Of a stretch of 64,000 nt of DNA, positions 44,906 to 53,820 are shown one piece after another (position 1 is the stretch's first letter; each line of letters starts with the position of its first letter). Under the pieces are notes generated by a model, which was not told the origin of the DNA, did not search any database, and was given only the letters and a program-made list of their open reading frames with translations. Origin of the DNA: JASHVB01 sp035523995. Its GTDB lineage: Bacteria > Pseudomonadota > Alphaproteobacteria > Acetobacterales > Acetobacteraceae. The translations under genes and the position numbers were made by a program. Where the stretch lies: positions 44,377-108,376 of the forward strand of contig DATKPQ010000089.1 of the NCBI GenBank assembly GCA_035523995.1, in the 5' to 3' direction.

Positions 44906-45691
44906 TTAGCGGGCAAAGAACAATTCGGTCAGGATGTAGTCGAGGGCGAGGATTAAGATGGAGGCGCTGACCACCGCATTGGTTGTGGCCGCGCCCACGC
45001 CCTGTGCGCCGCCGCGGCTGTTGTAGCCCTGATAGCAGCCCATCAGCGCAATGATGAAACCGAACACTGCCGCTTTCACCAGGCCGGAGACCACGTCCTC
45101 GGTGCGCATGAAGTTCATCGTGTTGGTCAGGTAGGTGGTGGCGTTGAACCCGAGCGACGCGGTGGAGACGATGAATCCGCCCAACACGCCCAGGATGTCG
45201 GCGACCACCACCAGCAGTGGCAGCGCGATCACGCCCGCCAGCAGGCGCGGCGCGACCAGGTATTTCATCGGGTCGGTCGACAGGGTTTGCAGTGCGTCGA
45301 TCTGGTCGGTGACGCGCATCGTGCCGAGTTCGGCGGCCATTGCGGCGCCGATGCGTCCCGCCACCATCAGGCCGGCCAGCACCGGGCCCAGTTCGCGGGT
45401 GATCGACAGCACCACGATGTTGGGGATCGCGCTCTGGGCGGAGTAGCGGGAGAAGCCGGTGTAGGACTGCAGCGCCAGAACCATGCCGGTGAAAACCGCG
45501 GTCAGGGCGACGACGGGCAGGCTGAAATACCCCATCTCCATCAGGGCGCGACCGAACATCCGCGCGTAGAAGGGGGGACGCACGGCATGGGACACGCCAT
45601 TGCCGGCAAACATCGTGGCACTGCCGGTGCCGCGGCAGACGGCGATGGCGCCGCGGCCGATCGCCGCCAGGAAGTCGAGCATTGCGTTCAC
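44906..45691 (-). CDS. mlaE: MlaE-family ABC transporter permease
   Basis: 261 residues. GTG 45691 is chosen because it overlaps the alanine racemase stop (GTGA); an ATG 9 bases later is also possible. Five to six hydrophobic helices with the family signature ITRELGPVLAGLMVAGRIGAA and the following E-L-G-T-M-R-V-T-D-Q-I-D-A-L. MlaE permeases carry phospholipids or other lipids between inner and outer membranes, working with MlaF (ATPase) and MlaD. Neither partner gene follows; the chemotaxis-receptor remnant lies downstream, so partner genes may have been separated by rearrangement. Translational coupling to alr is evident. Confidence 0.88.
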   Translation of the reverse strand: MNAMLDFLAAIGRGAIAVCRGTGSATMFAGNGVSHAVRPPFYARMFGRALMEMGYFSLPVVALTAVFTGMVLALQSYTGFSRYSAQSAIPNIVVLSITRELGPVLAGLMVAGRIGAAMAAELGTMRVTDQIDALQTLSTDPMKYLVAPRLLAGVIALPLLVVVADILGVLGGFIVSTASLGFNATTYLTNTMNFMRTEDVVSGLVKAAVFGFIIALMGCYQGYNSRGGAQGVGAATTNAVVSASILILALDYILTELFFAR

Positions 45692-46815
45692 GCCGGCCGA
45701 TACACCCGATGGAAACGGCGGCCGAGCGAGGTCAGAACCTCGTAGCCATTGGTGCCGGCGGCTGCTGCCACGTCATCCGGCATTTGCGTGGAGCCGAGCA
45801 ATTCCAGCGTGCTGCCGGGCTGCACGGCGGGATGGTCGGTCACGTCGAAGGTGGTCAGGTCCATGGAGACGCGGCCTACCAGCGGTATGGGGGTGCCGTC
45901 AAAGAGGGCAATTCCCCTGCCGGAGAGGCTGCGGTGCCAGCCGTCGGCATAGCCCACCCCAACCGTCGCGATGCGCGACGCCCGGGCAGCGCTCCAGGTG
46001 GCGTTGTAGCCGACGGTGTCGCCCGGGTTGATGTCACGCACCGCCAGAACCCGCGCGGTCAGCCGCACAGTCGGGCGCATCGGGTTGGCGTGGCCCGGCG
46101 TGGGGTTCACACCATAGAGCGCCGCGCCGGGGCGGGCGAGATCGGACCCCCAGGATGCGCCGAGGAAGATACCGGACGAATTGGCGAAGCTGCGCGGCGC
46201 CGGCGGCAGGCCAGCGCAGGCGGCGGCGAAGCGTTCGGCCTGATGATGATTCAGGGGATCGGCGGGGTCGTCTGATGCCACCAGGTGAGTCATGACGTAA
46301 CGCAGTTCGATCCCGGCGAGGCGGGTGTGGTCGGCCAGCAGCACTGCGAGTTCGCGCGGATCGAGGCCGAGACGCGACATGCCGGTGTCGATGTGCAGCA
46401 GCGCCGGCAATCGACGCCCGACCGCGCGTGCCGTGGCGGCCCATGCGTCCAGCTCGGCGAAATTGTTCAGCACCGGGGTGATGTGGTGCGCCAGATACTC
46501 GGGCTCGGTGCCCGGAAGCGGGCCGCCCAGGACGGCGACCATTGCGTCGGGCAGGCTGGTACGAATCGCGAGCGCTTCATCGAGCAAGGCAACGAAGAAG
46601 TGGCGACAGCCTGCGGCGTGCAGCACGGGGGCGACATGCTGGGCGCCCAGCCCGTAGGCGTCCGCCTTGACCACGCCGGCGACGGCGCCGCTGGGATGTC
46701 GCTGGCACAGCAAGTGCCAGTTGGCGGTGATGGCCGCGAGGTCGATTTCGAGAATGGCTGGGGCAGAGGCTGGGTGGGGCAAAGGCGAATCTCGGGCAAG
46801 ACGTTGCGGGCACAT
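45688..46815 (-). CDS. alr: Alanine racemase
   Basis: 375 residues from MCPQRLARDSPL, a start that keeps the usual enzyme length; the open frame further upstream is antisense to another gene and is disregarded. PLP enzyme interconverting L- and D-alanine for peptidoglycan. The PLP lysine lies in VVKADAYGLGA, the second catalytic Tyr in VGYNATW, and RVSMDL is conserved in the C-terminal beta domain. The gene precedes the MlaE permease with a 4-base GTGA overlap, giving a two-gene envelope operon. It is divergent from the oxidoreductase gene, 66 bases away. Confidence 0.93.
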   Translation of the reverse strand: MCPQRLARDSPLPHPASAPAILEIDLAAITANWHLLCQRHPSGAVAGVVKADAYGLGAQHVAPVLHAAGCRHFFVALLDEALAIRTSLPDAMVAVLGGPLPGTEPEYLAHHITPVLNNFAELDAWAATARAVGRRLPALLHIDTGMSRLGLDPRELAVLLADHTRLAGIELRYVMTHLVASDDPADPLNHHQAERFAAACAGLPPAPRSFANSSGIFLGASWGSDLARPGAALYGVNPTPGHANPMRPTVRLTARVLAVRDINPGDTVGYNATWSAARASRIATVGVGYADGWHRSLSGRGIALFDGTPIPLVGRVSMDLTTFDVTDHPAVQPGSTLELLGSTQMPDDVAAAAGTNGYEVLTSLGRRFHRVYRPA

Positions 46816-46881
46816 TTTCACGTCAGGATGAATTGGCGCAAGCTGATAGCGGATTGACCATGGATCGGCGGGAGGAGTCGC

Positions 46882-48030
46882 ATGGCAGAGCAATGCATCG
46901 GCGTTATCATCAACGGCGCCACCGGCCGCATGGGCACGACGCAGCACATGGCGAACCTGCTGGCGATCGCCGCCGAGGGCGGGCTGACGCTGCGCAATGG
47001 CGACCGGCTGGTTCCGAACCTGCTGCTGGTGGGGCGCGACGCGGATCGCCTGCGCGCATCGGCAGCGGCACATGGCGGACTGCGCTGGACCACAAGTTTG
47101 GCCGACGCGCTGGCCGGGCCGGATACGATTTTCATGGATTGCGCCGCGACCGGTGGCCGTCCGGCGCGCGTGCGCGCGGCCATCGCCGCCGGCAAGCACA
47201 TCCATATCGAGAAACCCACTGCGCCGACGGTCGAAGAAGCAATGGCGTTGGCCCGTGCCGCTCATAAGGCCGGCGTGAAACATGGCGTGATCCAGGACAA
47301 GTTGTTCCTGCCCGGCTTCGGCAAGCTGCTGTTTGTGAAGAACGCCGGGTTCTTTGGGCGCGTGCTGTCGATCCGGATCGATGCCGGCTCGTGGATTTTC
47401 GACGGTGCCATGCAGGCGTGCCAGCGGCCGAGCTGGAATTATAAACGGGAGGAAGGCGGCGGGCTGGCGCTCGATATGATGGCGCACTGGCGATACATGG
47501 TCGATCGGCTGGCTGCCCCGGTCACGGCGGTGTGTGCGCTGATGGCAACCGCGATTCCGGAACGCGTGGACGAGCATGGGCGGCGGTATCGCGTGGACGT
47601 GGAGGATACCTCGCACGCGCTGCTGCGGCTGGAAGGCGGCGGTGTGGGCGTGATTACCAATAGCTGGGCCACGCGCATCCGGCGCGACGATACGATGGTG
47701 GTGCAGATCGACGGCACGCACGGCTCGGCGGTGGCGGGGAGGTTCCGCTGCTTCACGCAGTCGGCGGTGAGTACGCCCGATGCGTTCTTCGGCGGCGGAC
47801 AGCGGGGCAACCTGGATTTGATGGCGCAGTGGCAGGAGGTGCCGGATACGCTGCCGTGCGGCAATCCGTTTCGTCAGTGCTGGGAGGCGTTCCTGCGGCA
47901 TGTGGCGGAGGACGCGCCGTATGTGCCGGATTTTGTGGAGGGTGCGAAGGCTGTGCAGTTGGCGGATCTGGCCTATCGGAGTGTGTCGGAGGGGAAGTGG
48001 ATGGAGGTGGCGGAGTTGCGGCTGGGATGA
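46882..48030 (+). CDS. Gfo/Idh/MocA family oxidoreductase
   Basis: 382 residues; GGAGGAG precedes the ATG. N-terminal Rossmann domain with NGATGRMGTTQH as the dinucleotide loop and the family motif IEKPTAPT (about residues 110-117) whose Lys is catalytic. The C-terminal alpha/beta domain has GGGLALDMMAHWRYM with the active-site Asp/His region. The family oxidises or reduces sugar or inositol hydroxyls. The start of the protein (TGRMGTTQHM) is slightly longer than usual. There is no sugar transporter beside it, so the substrate is open. Confidence 0.85.
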   Translation: MAEQCIGVIINGATGRMGTTQHMANLLAIAAEGGLTLRNGDRLVPNLLLVGRDADRLRASAAAHGGLRWTTSLADALAGPDTIFMDCAATGGRPARVRAAIAAGKHIHIEKPTAPTVEEAMALARAAHKAGVKHGVIQDKLFLPGFGKLLFVKNAGFFGRVLSIRIDAGSWIFDGAMQACQRPSWNYKREEGGGLALDMMAHWRYMVDRLAAPVTAVCALMATAIPERVDEHGRRYRVDVEDTSHALLRLEGGGVGVITNSWATRIRRDDTMVVQIDGTHGSAVAGRFRCFTQSAVSTPDAFFGGGQRGNLDLMAQWQEVPDTLPCGNPFRQCWEAFLRHVAEDAPYVPDFVEGAKAVQLADLAYRSVSEGKWMEVAELRLG

Positions 48031-48060
48031 GCAGGCCCTCGGAGAGGTCATTGTGCCCTT

Positions 48061-48217
48061 AGTGTCATTGCGCCGTTCATGTCATTGCGCCGTTCATGTC
48101 ATTGCGAGGAGCGAAGCGACGAAGCAATCTCGGTCGGGAGTCGCTACTCACGTTCGAAATTGCTTCGTCGCCACGCTCCTCGCAATGACATGGTCGCCAC
48201 GCTCCTCGCAATGACAT
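48061..48217. repeat. Expanded palindromic repeat, ATTGCGAGGAGCG family
   Basis: The core GTCATTGCGAGGAGCGAAGC with its inverted partner (TGCTTCGTCGCCACGCTCCT, then CGCAATGACATG) is flanked by local duplications on both sides: GTCATTGCGCCGTTCAT twice on the left and GTCGCCACGCTCCTCGCAAT twice on the right. It lies between the converging oxidoreductase and dnaB genes. Confidence 0.8.
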
Positions 48218-48254
48218 GAATGAGGGGGGTTGGCGCTTCCTCCAGCCAGGTGGA

Positions 48255-49754
48255 CTAACCCACGTACTCGCCGTGCACGCGATCCAGATCGGCGAATCTT
48301 GTGAACTCGGGTTCGAAGAATAACTGGATGGTGCCGGTCGGGCCGTGGCGCTGCTTGGCGATGATCAGATCCGCCTGGTTGTGCGCCCGCTCCATGTCCT
48401 GTTTCCACTTGTCCACCGCCGCGTGGAACTTCTCGTCGTTATCGAAGCGCGGCTGCTGCGGCTCCCGCTGCTCCAGGTAGTACTCCTCGCGATACAGGAA
48501 CATCACCGAATCCGCATCTTGCTCAATGGTGCCCGACTCGCGCAGGTCGGAAAGCTGCGGCCGCTTGTCCTCGCGATTCTCCACCTGGCGGCTGAGCTGC
48601 GACAGTGCGATCACCGGCACTTCCAATTCCTTAGCGATCGCCTTCAGCCCCTGCGTGATCTGGCTGATTTCCAGCACGCGGTTCTCGGGCTTCGTTCCCG
48701 CCGCCGGGCGCATAAGCTGCAGATAGTCCACGACAATCAGCGCCAGACCCTTCGTCCGCTTCAAGCGCCGCGCCCGCGTGCGCATCGCCGAGAGAGTCAG
48801 CGCCGGCGTGTCGTCGATCTCGATCGGCAGGCCGGCCAATTCGCGGCTGACCTGCACGAACTTGTCGAAGTCCCGTTGCTGGATCTCGCCCTTGCGGATG
48901 CGGTCGCTGGACACCTGCGCTTCTTCTGCCAGCAAACGTGTGGCCAATTGCTCGGAACTCATCTCCAGCGAGAAGATCGCGACTGCCGCTCGTGGCATCG
49001 CGTTGGCATCCTTGGCACGCGCCTCGGCCATCAGCGCTTTGGCGGCACCGAACGCGATCTTGGTGGCGAGCGACGTCTTCCCCATGCCGGGCCGGCCTGC
49101 CAGGATCACCAGATCGGACGGATGCATGCCGCCGGTCTTCGCATCCAGGTCGCGCAGCCCGGTGGTCAGGCCGGCGACGTGGCCGGAACGATGGAAGGCA
49201 CGTTCGGCGCCCTGGATGGCCTCGATCAAAGCCTTCTCGAATGTGACGAAGCCGCCCGCGGTCGAACCTTTCGTCGCGAGATCGAAGAGGAATTGCTCCG
49301 CGGCTTCGATCTGTTGCGAGCCGCCGAGCTCGGCGACGGCACCAAACGCATTGTTCACCACGGTTTCGCCGATATCGATCAACTGCCGGCGCAGCCAGGC
49401 ATCGTGGATGGCGCGGCCGTACTCCCCGGCATTGATGATGCCGACCATGGCGGTGAGGAGCTGCGCGAGATACGCCGTGCCGCCAACTTCCTCCAGCACG
49501 CCGGAATGCTCGAACTCCGCTTTCAGGGTGACCGCATCGGCAAGCTGGCCGGACTCCACCCGGCGCATGACGGCCTGATAGATGCGGCCATGGATCGGGT
49601 CGGCGAAATGTTCCGGCGCGAGGAACTCGGAAACGCGCTCGCAAGCTTTGTTGTTGGCGAGCAGCGCGCCGAGCAAGGCTTGCTCCGCCTGGATGTTGGA
49701 GGGCGGCAGCCGCTGGGACAGCCCGAGGAGGGGCGAATCGACGATCGTGTTCAT
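48255..49754 (-). CDS. dnaB: Replicative DNA helicase DnaB
   Basis: 499 residues, normal for DnaB. N-terminal helical domain (PPSNIQAEQALLGALLAN, then HGRIYQAVMRR) and C-terminal RecA-like motor with Walker A GRPGMGKTS (about 224-232), Walker B IVVDYLQLM and the ALSQLSRQVE loop. The hexamer unwinds DNA ahead of the replication fork. It is followed by a repeat and preceded by a 606-base gap. No intein is present. In many relatives alr lies close to dnaB, and here alr is about 1.4 kb away with an oxidoreductase between. Confidence 0.95.
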   Translation of the reverse strand: MNTIVDSPLLGLSQRLPPSNIQAEQALLGALLANNKACERVSEFLAPEHFADPIHGRIYQAVMRRVESGQLADAVTLKAEFEHSGVLEEVGGTAYLAQLLTAMVGIINAGEYGRAIHDAWLRRQLIDIGETVVNNAFGAVAELGGSQQIEAAEQFLFDLATKGSTAGGFVTFEKALIEAIQGAERAFHRSGHVAGLTTGLRDLDAKTGGMHPSDLVILAGRPGMGKTSLATKIAFGAAKALMAEARAKDANAMPRAAVAIFSLEMSSEQLATRLLAEEAQVSSDRIRKGEIQQRDFDKFVQVSRELAGLPIEIDDTPALTLSAMRTRARRLKRTKGLALIVVDYLQLMRPAAGTKPENRVLEISQITQGLKAIAKELEVPVIALSQLSRQVENREDKRPQLSDLRESGTIEQDADSVMFLYREEYYLEQREPQQPRFDNDEKFHAAVDKWKQDMERAHNQADLIIAKQRHGPTGTIQLFFEPEFTRFADLDRVHGEYVG

Positions 49755-50101
49755 GCGGCGCGGAGTCTAGCCCCGGCGCAGCGAGTCGGCACGCTGTGAA
49801 CATCGGGGATAAGACTGGATAGCGGGGGCAATCGCGCAGGTCCGGCAATTGCCCGACTCGAGCACCGCATTGACCCAGGTCTGAGCGGCTCAGAGTCGAT
49901 TGCGGTAAGTGAATATGCTTGCCGTGCGCGGGCTGTGGCGGCAACCGCCATTGTCATGCTCTGCCGCGGGTATCGTTACGTGGCTGCGGCGGGGTGGTGT
50001 CGGCTGATCGTTGATGCGCAGCCGATCGTACCGTGTCATTGCGAGTCGACCACCAGCCGGCGCGGCCGGCCCGCGACTGGATGAAACTGCGAAGGGTGGG
50101 A

Positions 50102-50222
50102 AGGTTCCCCCTCCCCTTGTGGGCTTGGGCCGCGAAGTGGACCAAGGTCAGGGGGAGAGGGCAAGCTCGCAGGTTTCACCTCTCCCCGCGCCCACCTCTC
50201 ACAAGGGGACGGGAAAACCTTG
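50102..50222. repeat. CCCTCCCC/GGGGAGGG-family palindromic repeat
   Basis: CCCCTCCCCTTGTGGGCTTG, then GCCGCGAAGTGGACCAAGG and GGGGGAGAGGG, followed by inverted CACCTCTCCCCGCGCCCAC and CTCACAAGGGGACGGG. This is the intergenic reference copy for the element read in frame at 39977-40120. Confidence 0.7.
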
Positions 50223-50282
50223 TTTCTTGCCAGGACTTGTTTCCAGCTAGGAAGTGCAGCGATCTGGTCCGACCGGCGGCCG

Positions 50283-50342
50283 GATCAGTCGTGCGACGCT
50301 CGACCGAGGTTGCTTCGTCGCTTCGCTCCTCGCAATGACATG
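50283..50342. repeat. Right arm of an ATTGCGAGGAGCG-family repeat
   Basis: Carries GAGGTTGCTTCGTCGCTTCG followed by CTCCTCGCAATGACATG next to the end of the cyclopropane synthase gene. Only this arm is intact; the left arm is reduced to TGTCATTGCGAG at 50036. Confidence 0.65.
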
Positions 50343-50360
50343 TGGGGCGTTACCAGCGCC

Positions 50361-51593
50361 CTACGCCTTCTCCCGCTGGGATACCTGCTTTTCTGATACC
50401 GTAATATAATCCCTTGTCAGCGGCACCGCGGTCTGGTCGTGTGCCATTTGAATCTGGAATACCATGTTGCCCTCGCGACGGAACGACAGCTCGGCGCCGC
50501 ATAGATAGAATTCCCACATCTGGCAGAAGCGTTCGTCGTACAACGACGCTATCGCGTCGCGGTTGGCCGCGAAGCGGCGTCGCCAGTGGCGGAGCGTTTC
50601 GGCATAGTGCAGGCGCAGGATCTCGATATCCGTTGCCACCAGGCCGCTGCGCTCGATCGGTGGCAGCACTTCGGACAGCGCGGGACAATAGCCGCCGGGG
50701 AAGATGTATTTCGCGATCCACGGATTCGTCGCGCCCGGCGGATCGCTGCGGCCGATCGCATGCAACAGCGCGACGCCATCCGGCTTTAAACAGCGCGACA
50801 CCGTCTCGAAAAACGCGGGGTAGAAACCAACACCGACATGCTCGAACATGCCGACCGAGACGATGCGGTCGAACCGCTGAGTCATCGTGCGGTAGTCCAT
50901 CAACTCGAACGAGACGCGGTCGGACAGGCCGTCGGCGGCGGCGCGGTTGCGCGCTTCGGCCAATTGCTCCGTGGACAGCGTGATGCCGGTGACGCGCGCG
51001 GCATAATCGCGCGCCAGAGTTAGCGCCATGCCGCCCCAGCCGCAGCCGATATCCAGCACCGTCAGGTCCGGCCGGGTCAGCAGCAGCTTGGCGGCGATGT
51101 GGCGCTTCTTGGCGGCCTGCGCTTCCTCCAGCGTCTCGTCGCCACGTGGGAAATAGGCGCAGGAATATTGCCGGTCGCGGTCCAGAAAAAGGCTGTAGAG
51201 CCGGCCGTTGAGATCATAGTGGTGGGCGACATTGCGCCGCGCGCGGCCGGCTGGATTGTACTGGTCGATCTTGCGCTTCATCACCCGTAGCATGTGCGAG
51301 GCCCAAGCAGCGGGGAGCTTGTCGCTGTTCGCCATGAAGTTGGTTACCAGAACGTCCAACACGTCGTAGATGCCGCGTGCGTCGGGGGTCAGCGTGCCGT
51401 CCATATAGCATTCGCCGACCGCCAGCGCGGGGTTCAGCAGCAGCCGGCGAATGGCGCCATTCGTGTGGAGGGCGAGGCCGCCTTCAAGACCCGGGCGGCC
51501 GGCATAGGTGTTCAGCCGGCCATCCGGCCACCGCACCGTGAGGCGCCCGATGGTGATGAACCGCTTCAGGATCGCATCAAGGATAGCCTGCAT
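50361..51593 (-). CDS. cfa: Cyclopropane-fatty-acyl-phospholipid synthase family protein
   Basis: 410 residues from MQAILDAILKRF; the upstream extension is not conserved. SAM-dependent enzyme that adds a methylene bridge to unsaturated acyl chains of membrane phospholipids. N-terminal lipid-binding domain of about 110 residues, then the NVAHHYDLNGRLYSLFLD block typical of the family, the SAM motif VLDIGCGWGGMA, and IVSVGMFEHVG, followed by the active-site region FPGGYCPALSE. Length and order fit CfaS. It lies alone with repeats on the upstream side of dnaB. Confidence 0.92.
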   Translation of the reverse strand: MQAILDAILKRFITIGRLTVRWPDGRLNTYAGRPGLEGGLALHTNGAIRRLLLNPALAVGECYMDGTLTPDARGIYDVLDVLVTNFMANSDKLPAAWASHMLRVMKRKIDQYNPAGRARRNVAHHYDLNGRLYSLFLDRDRQYSCAYFPRGDETLEEAQAAKKRHIAAKLLLTRPDLTVLDIGCGWGGMALTLARDYAARVTGITLSTEQLAEARNRAAADGLSDRVSFELMDYRTMTQRFDRIVSVGMFEHVGVGFYPAFFETVSRCLKPDGVALLHAIGRSDPPGATNPWIAKYIFPGGYCPALSEVLPPIERSGLVATDIEILRLHYAETLRHWRRRFAANRDAIASLYDERFCQMWEFYLCGAELSFRREGNMVFQIQMAHDQTAVPLTRDYITVSEKQVSQREKA

Positions 51594-51764
51594 GGCTCCG
51601 CCCCCAAGCCGGAGAACCAGATATATGACAGCATGGAGTAACAAAGGGGGTAACGTCAAAGGCAATTGCCGGGTGCTGTGCGGGCCGGGTTGGCGATCGG
51701 CTCGTTGCTGCGGCGTGCCCGCGACAGGCCGGATCATGGCCACAGGGCATCACGCCCCGGGTGT

Positions 51765-52655
51765 TCATCGGGGCGGGCCTTCGTCGGCATGACGAGGGAG
51801 CGAAGCCAATATCTGTCGTGCGCGGTCCGGACGATCCGTGACGATCCCGTCCACGCCCCAACCAATCAATCGCGCCATGTCATCGGCGGCGTTAACTGTC
51901 CAAGGCATCACGGCAAGGTCAAGCTCGTGCGCTTCGTTCACCAGGTCCTGTGTCAGATCGGCGTGATCCGGCGCCCAGACCGGCCCGCCTTCCGCTGCCA
52001 CGGCGCGCGGTACCGATCCGCCGAAATCGCCCGGATGCGGACCGCCCCACCAGACCGACGCATTGCGCACGGTCTCCGCTCGCGTCAGCCAGGCGAGCCG
52101 CACGTCAGGCCTGGATCGATGTAAATGGCGCGGCCCGCGCCAGTCGAAACCTTCGACCGTGATGCGTGACGCAACGCCAGTCGAGTCCGCCACGGCCGTA
52201 ACCGCCGCCGCCATTTCCTCGCCACCGACGGTCAGGTCCGGTTGGTCCGGGCAGGTCTTCAATTCGACAATGAAATTCGTGCCGTTGTGTATGCAGAACA
52301 CGCGCTGCAGTGTCGGAATGCGTTCACCATCGCGCGGTGATTGATCGGGAAACTGGGCCGCGTAGTCCAAATCGGGACGCACCCGGCCCACATCGAAGGC
52401 CGCCAGGTCGGCCGCCCGCATCGCACGGATCGGCGGCCCTCGTTCCTTCAGCCACTGCCCCGCTGCATCGCGCGTGATGTTCGGATTCAGCGCCGGATCG
52501 TGTGAGACGACCACCACCCTATCCGCGGTCAGCCCCACATCCAATTCCACTGCGTCCACACCCAGTGCCAGCGCGCCGGCGAACCCCGCCAAAGTATTTT
52601 CCGGAAACAGCCCGCGCGCGCCGCGATGGCCGATAATCAGGCAGGATCGCGTCAT
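51765..52655 (-). CDS. Glycerophosphodiester phosphodiesterase
   Basis: 296 residues, TIM-barrel GDPD family, which splits glycerophosphodiesters into glycerol-3-phosphate and an alcohol. Catalytic and metal residues are visible: GHRGARG (His near 10), PENT, ELDVGLTADRVVVVSHDP with the second His. A roughly 60-residue region between GDA and FIVELKT is the family's insertion. There is no signal peptide, so it is cytoplasmic (UgpQ-like). It is divergent from the aldo/keto reductase gene, 44 bases away. Confidence 0.9.
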   Translation of the reverse strand: MTRSCLIIGHRGARGLFPENTLAGFAGALALGVDAVELDVGLTADRVVVVSHDPALNPNITRDAAGQWLKERGPPIRAMRAADLAAFDVGRVRPDLDYAAQFPDQSPRDGERIPTLQRVFCIHNGTNFIVELKTCPDQPDLTVGGEEMAAAVTAVADSTGVASRITVEGFDWRGPRHLHRSRPDVRLAWLTRAETVRNASVWWGGPHPGDFGGSVPRAVAAEGGPVWAPDHADLTQDLVNEAHELDLAVMPWTVNAADDMARLIGWGVDGIVTDRPDRARQILASLPRHADEGPPR

Positions 52656-52699
52656 GCCGCTCTCCTTGATACCCTCCGCGGCAGGGACAGGAGCACACG

Positions 52700-53665
52700 A
52701 TGGAATACACGACGCTCGGCAGGACGGGGTTGAAGGTCAGCGTGGCTGGCCTCGGTTGTGGCGGATTCAGCAAGCTGGGGCTCGGCACCGGCAAGTCGGA
52801 AGCGGAAGCCGTGGCGCTGATCCGGCTCGCGCTCGATCTCGGCGTGAACCTGCTTGACACCGCCGCCGTTTACGGCACGGAAGACGTGGTCGGCAAAGCA
52901 CTGCCCCATGTTCCACGCGAGTCGGTCGTGGTTTGCACGAAGGCGTCGAAGGCCGCGGGCGAAAAGCAGTTCCATCTGGACAAGGTGCTTGCCAGCCTGG
53001 ATGGATCCCTGCGCCGTCTTGGTACTGATTATATCGACGTCTTTCAAATTCATGCCGTGCATCCTTCTCAATACGATTACGTGCGTGATGTAATCGCCCC
53101 TGCCCTGCTGCGCGAGAGGGAACGCGGCAAAATTCGCTTCCTGGGCATCACGGAGACGTCGCCGAACGATCCAGAGCATACGATGCTGCACCGCGCAGTG
53201 CAGGACGGCATCTGGGACACGGCGATGTTCGCGTTCCACCTGATGCACCAACCGGCCCGCATGCAGGTATTCCCCTACACACGCGCCCACGGCGTGGGCA
53301 CGCTGATGATGTTTGCGGTCCGCCAGATCTTCGCGCGGCCCGCGCAGCTGGCCGACACCGCGAAGGAACTCGCCGCGACAGGCCAGCTTCCAGCATCATT
53401 TGCAGAAACCGACGATCCGCTGGGTTTCCTCGTGCGCCCTGGCGGGGCCAGCTCTGTGACCGACGCAGCCTATCGTTTTGTCCGCCACGAACCGGGCGTC
53501 GATGTGGTCTTGTTCGGGACCGGTGACCCCGCTCATCTCCGCACCAACATCGAGTCCTTGCTCAAGCCGCCGTTGCCTGAAGCCGATCGGGCAAAGCTCG
53601 CCCAATTGTTCGGCCATCTGCGTGGTGTCGGGCTTGAAGCGCCTCCCCGGCGCGCGGCGGCCTGA
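52700..53665 (+). CDS. Aldo/keto reductase
   Basis: 321 residues, preceded by AGGGACAGGAG. TIM-barrel NADPH oxidoreductase. The tetrad is visible: Asp and Tyr in NLLDTAAVYGTED, Lys in VVCTKASK and His in VFQIHAVHPSQ. The N-terminal GRTGLKVSVAGLGCGGFSKLG is typical of the AKR12/14-like bacterial group, and the C-terminal DVVLFGTGDPAHLRTNI binds the cofactor. Physiological substrate unknown. Confidence 0.9.
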   Translation: MEYTTLGRTGLKVSVAGLGCGGFSKLGLGTGKSEAEAVALIRLALDLGVNLLDTAAVYGTEDVVGKALPHVPRESVVVCTKASKAAGEKQFHLDKVLASLDGSLRRLGTDYIDVFQIHAVHPSQYDYVRDVIAPALLRERERGKIRFLGITETSPNDPEHTMLHRAVQDGIWDTAMFAFHLMHQPARMQVFPYTRAHGVGTLMMFAVRQIFARPAQLADTAKELAATGQLPASFAETDDPLGFLVRPGGASSVTDAAYRFVRHEPGVDVVLFGTGDPAHLRTNIESLLKPPLPEADRAKLAQLFGHLRGVGLEAPPRRAAA

Positions 53666-53820
53666 TCCGGATACGATCAGCGCCCGCATCGCTGCGGCCT
53701 CCGGCCACGCACAAAGCCAGGACTCGCCTGTCACAAAAACTTCGCTAGGATTGCCGAACGGCGCCCTCCGGATCGGTGGATGCGGCCGGCGCCGCAGCAA
53801 AAACACCAGGAGGCGCGCCC

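Larger units (their letters stand above)
49755..50360. other. 606-base gap upstream of dnaB with two palindromic elements
   Basis: No gene was recognised on either strand. Bases 49755-49920 should contain the dnaB promoter. Bases 50036-50048 (TGTCATTGCGAG) and 50283-50342 (right arm) are pieces of the ATTGCGAGGAGCG family, and 50102-50222 is a copy of the CCCTCCCC/GGGGAGGG family. It reads as a landing place for nested repeats. Confidence 0.55.

Noticed and set aside
44599..44970. A plus-strand frame of 123 codons in the gap after opgC
   Set aside because: Cys/Arg-rich shadow opposite the chemotaxis-receptor remnant and the end of mlaE.
46816..48051. A 400-codon N-terminal extension of alanine racemase on the minus strand
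   Set aside because: It lies antisense to a well-supported Gfo/Idh/MocA oxidoreductase and is Arg/His-rich with no similarity; alr is complete from 46815.
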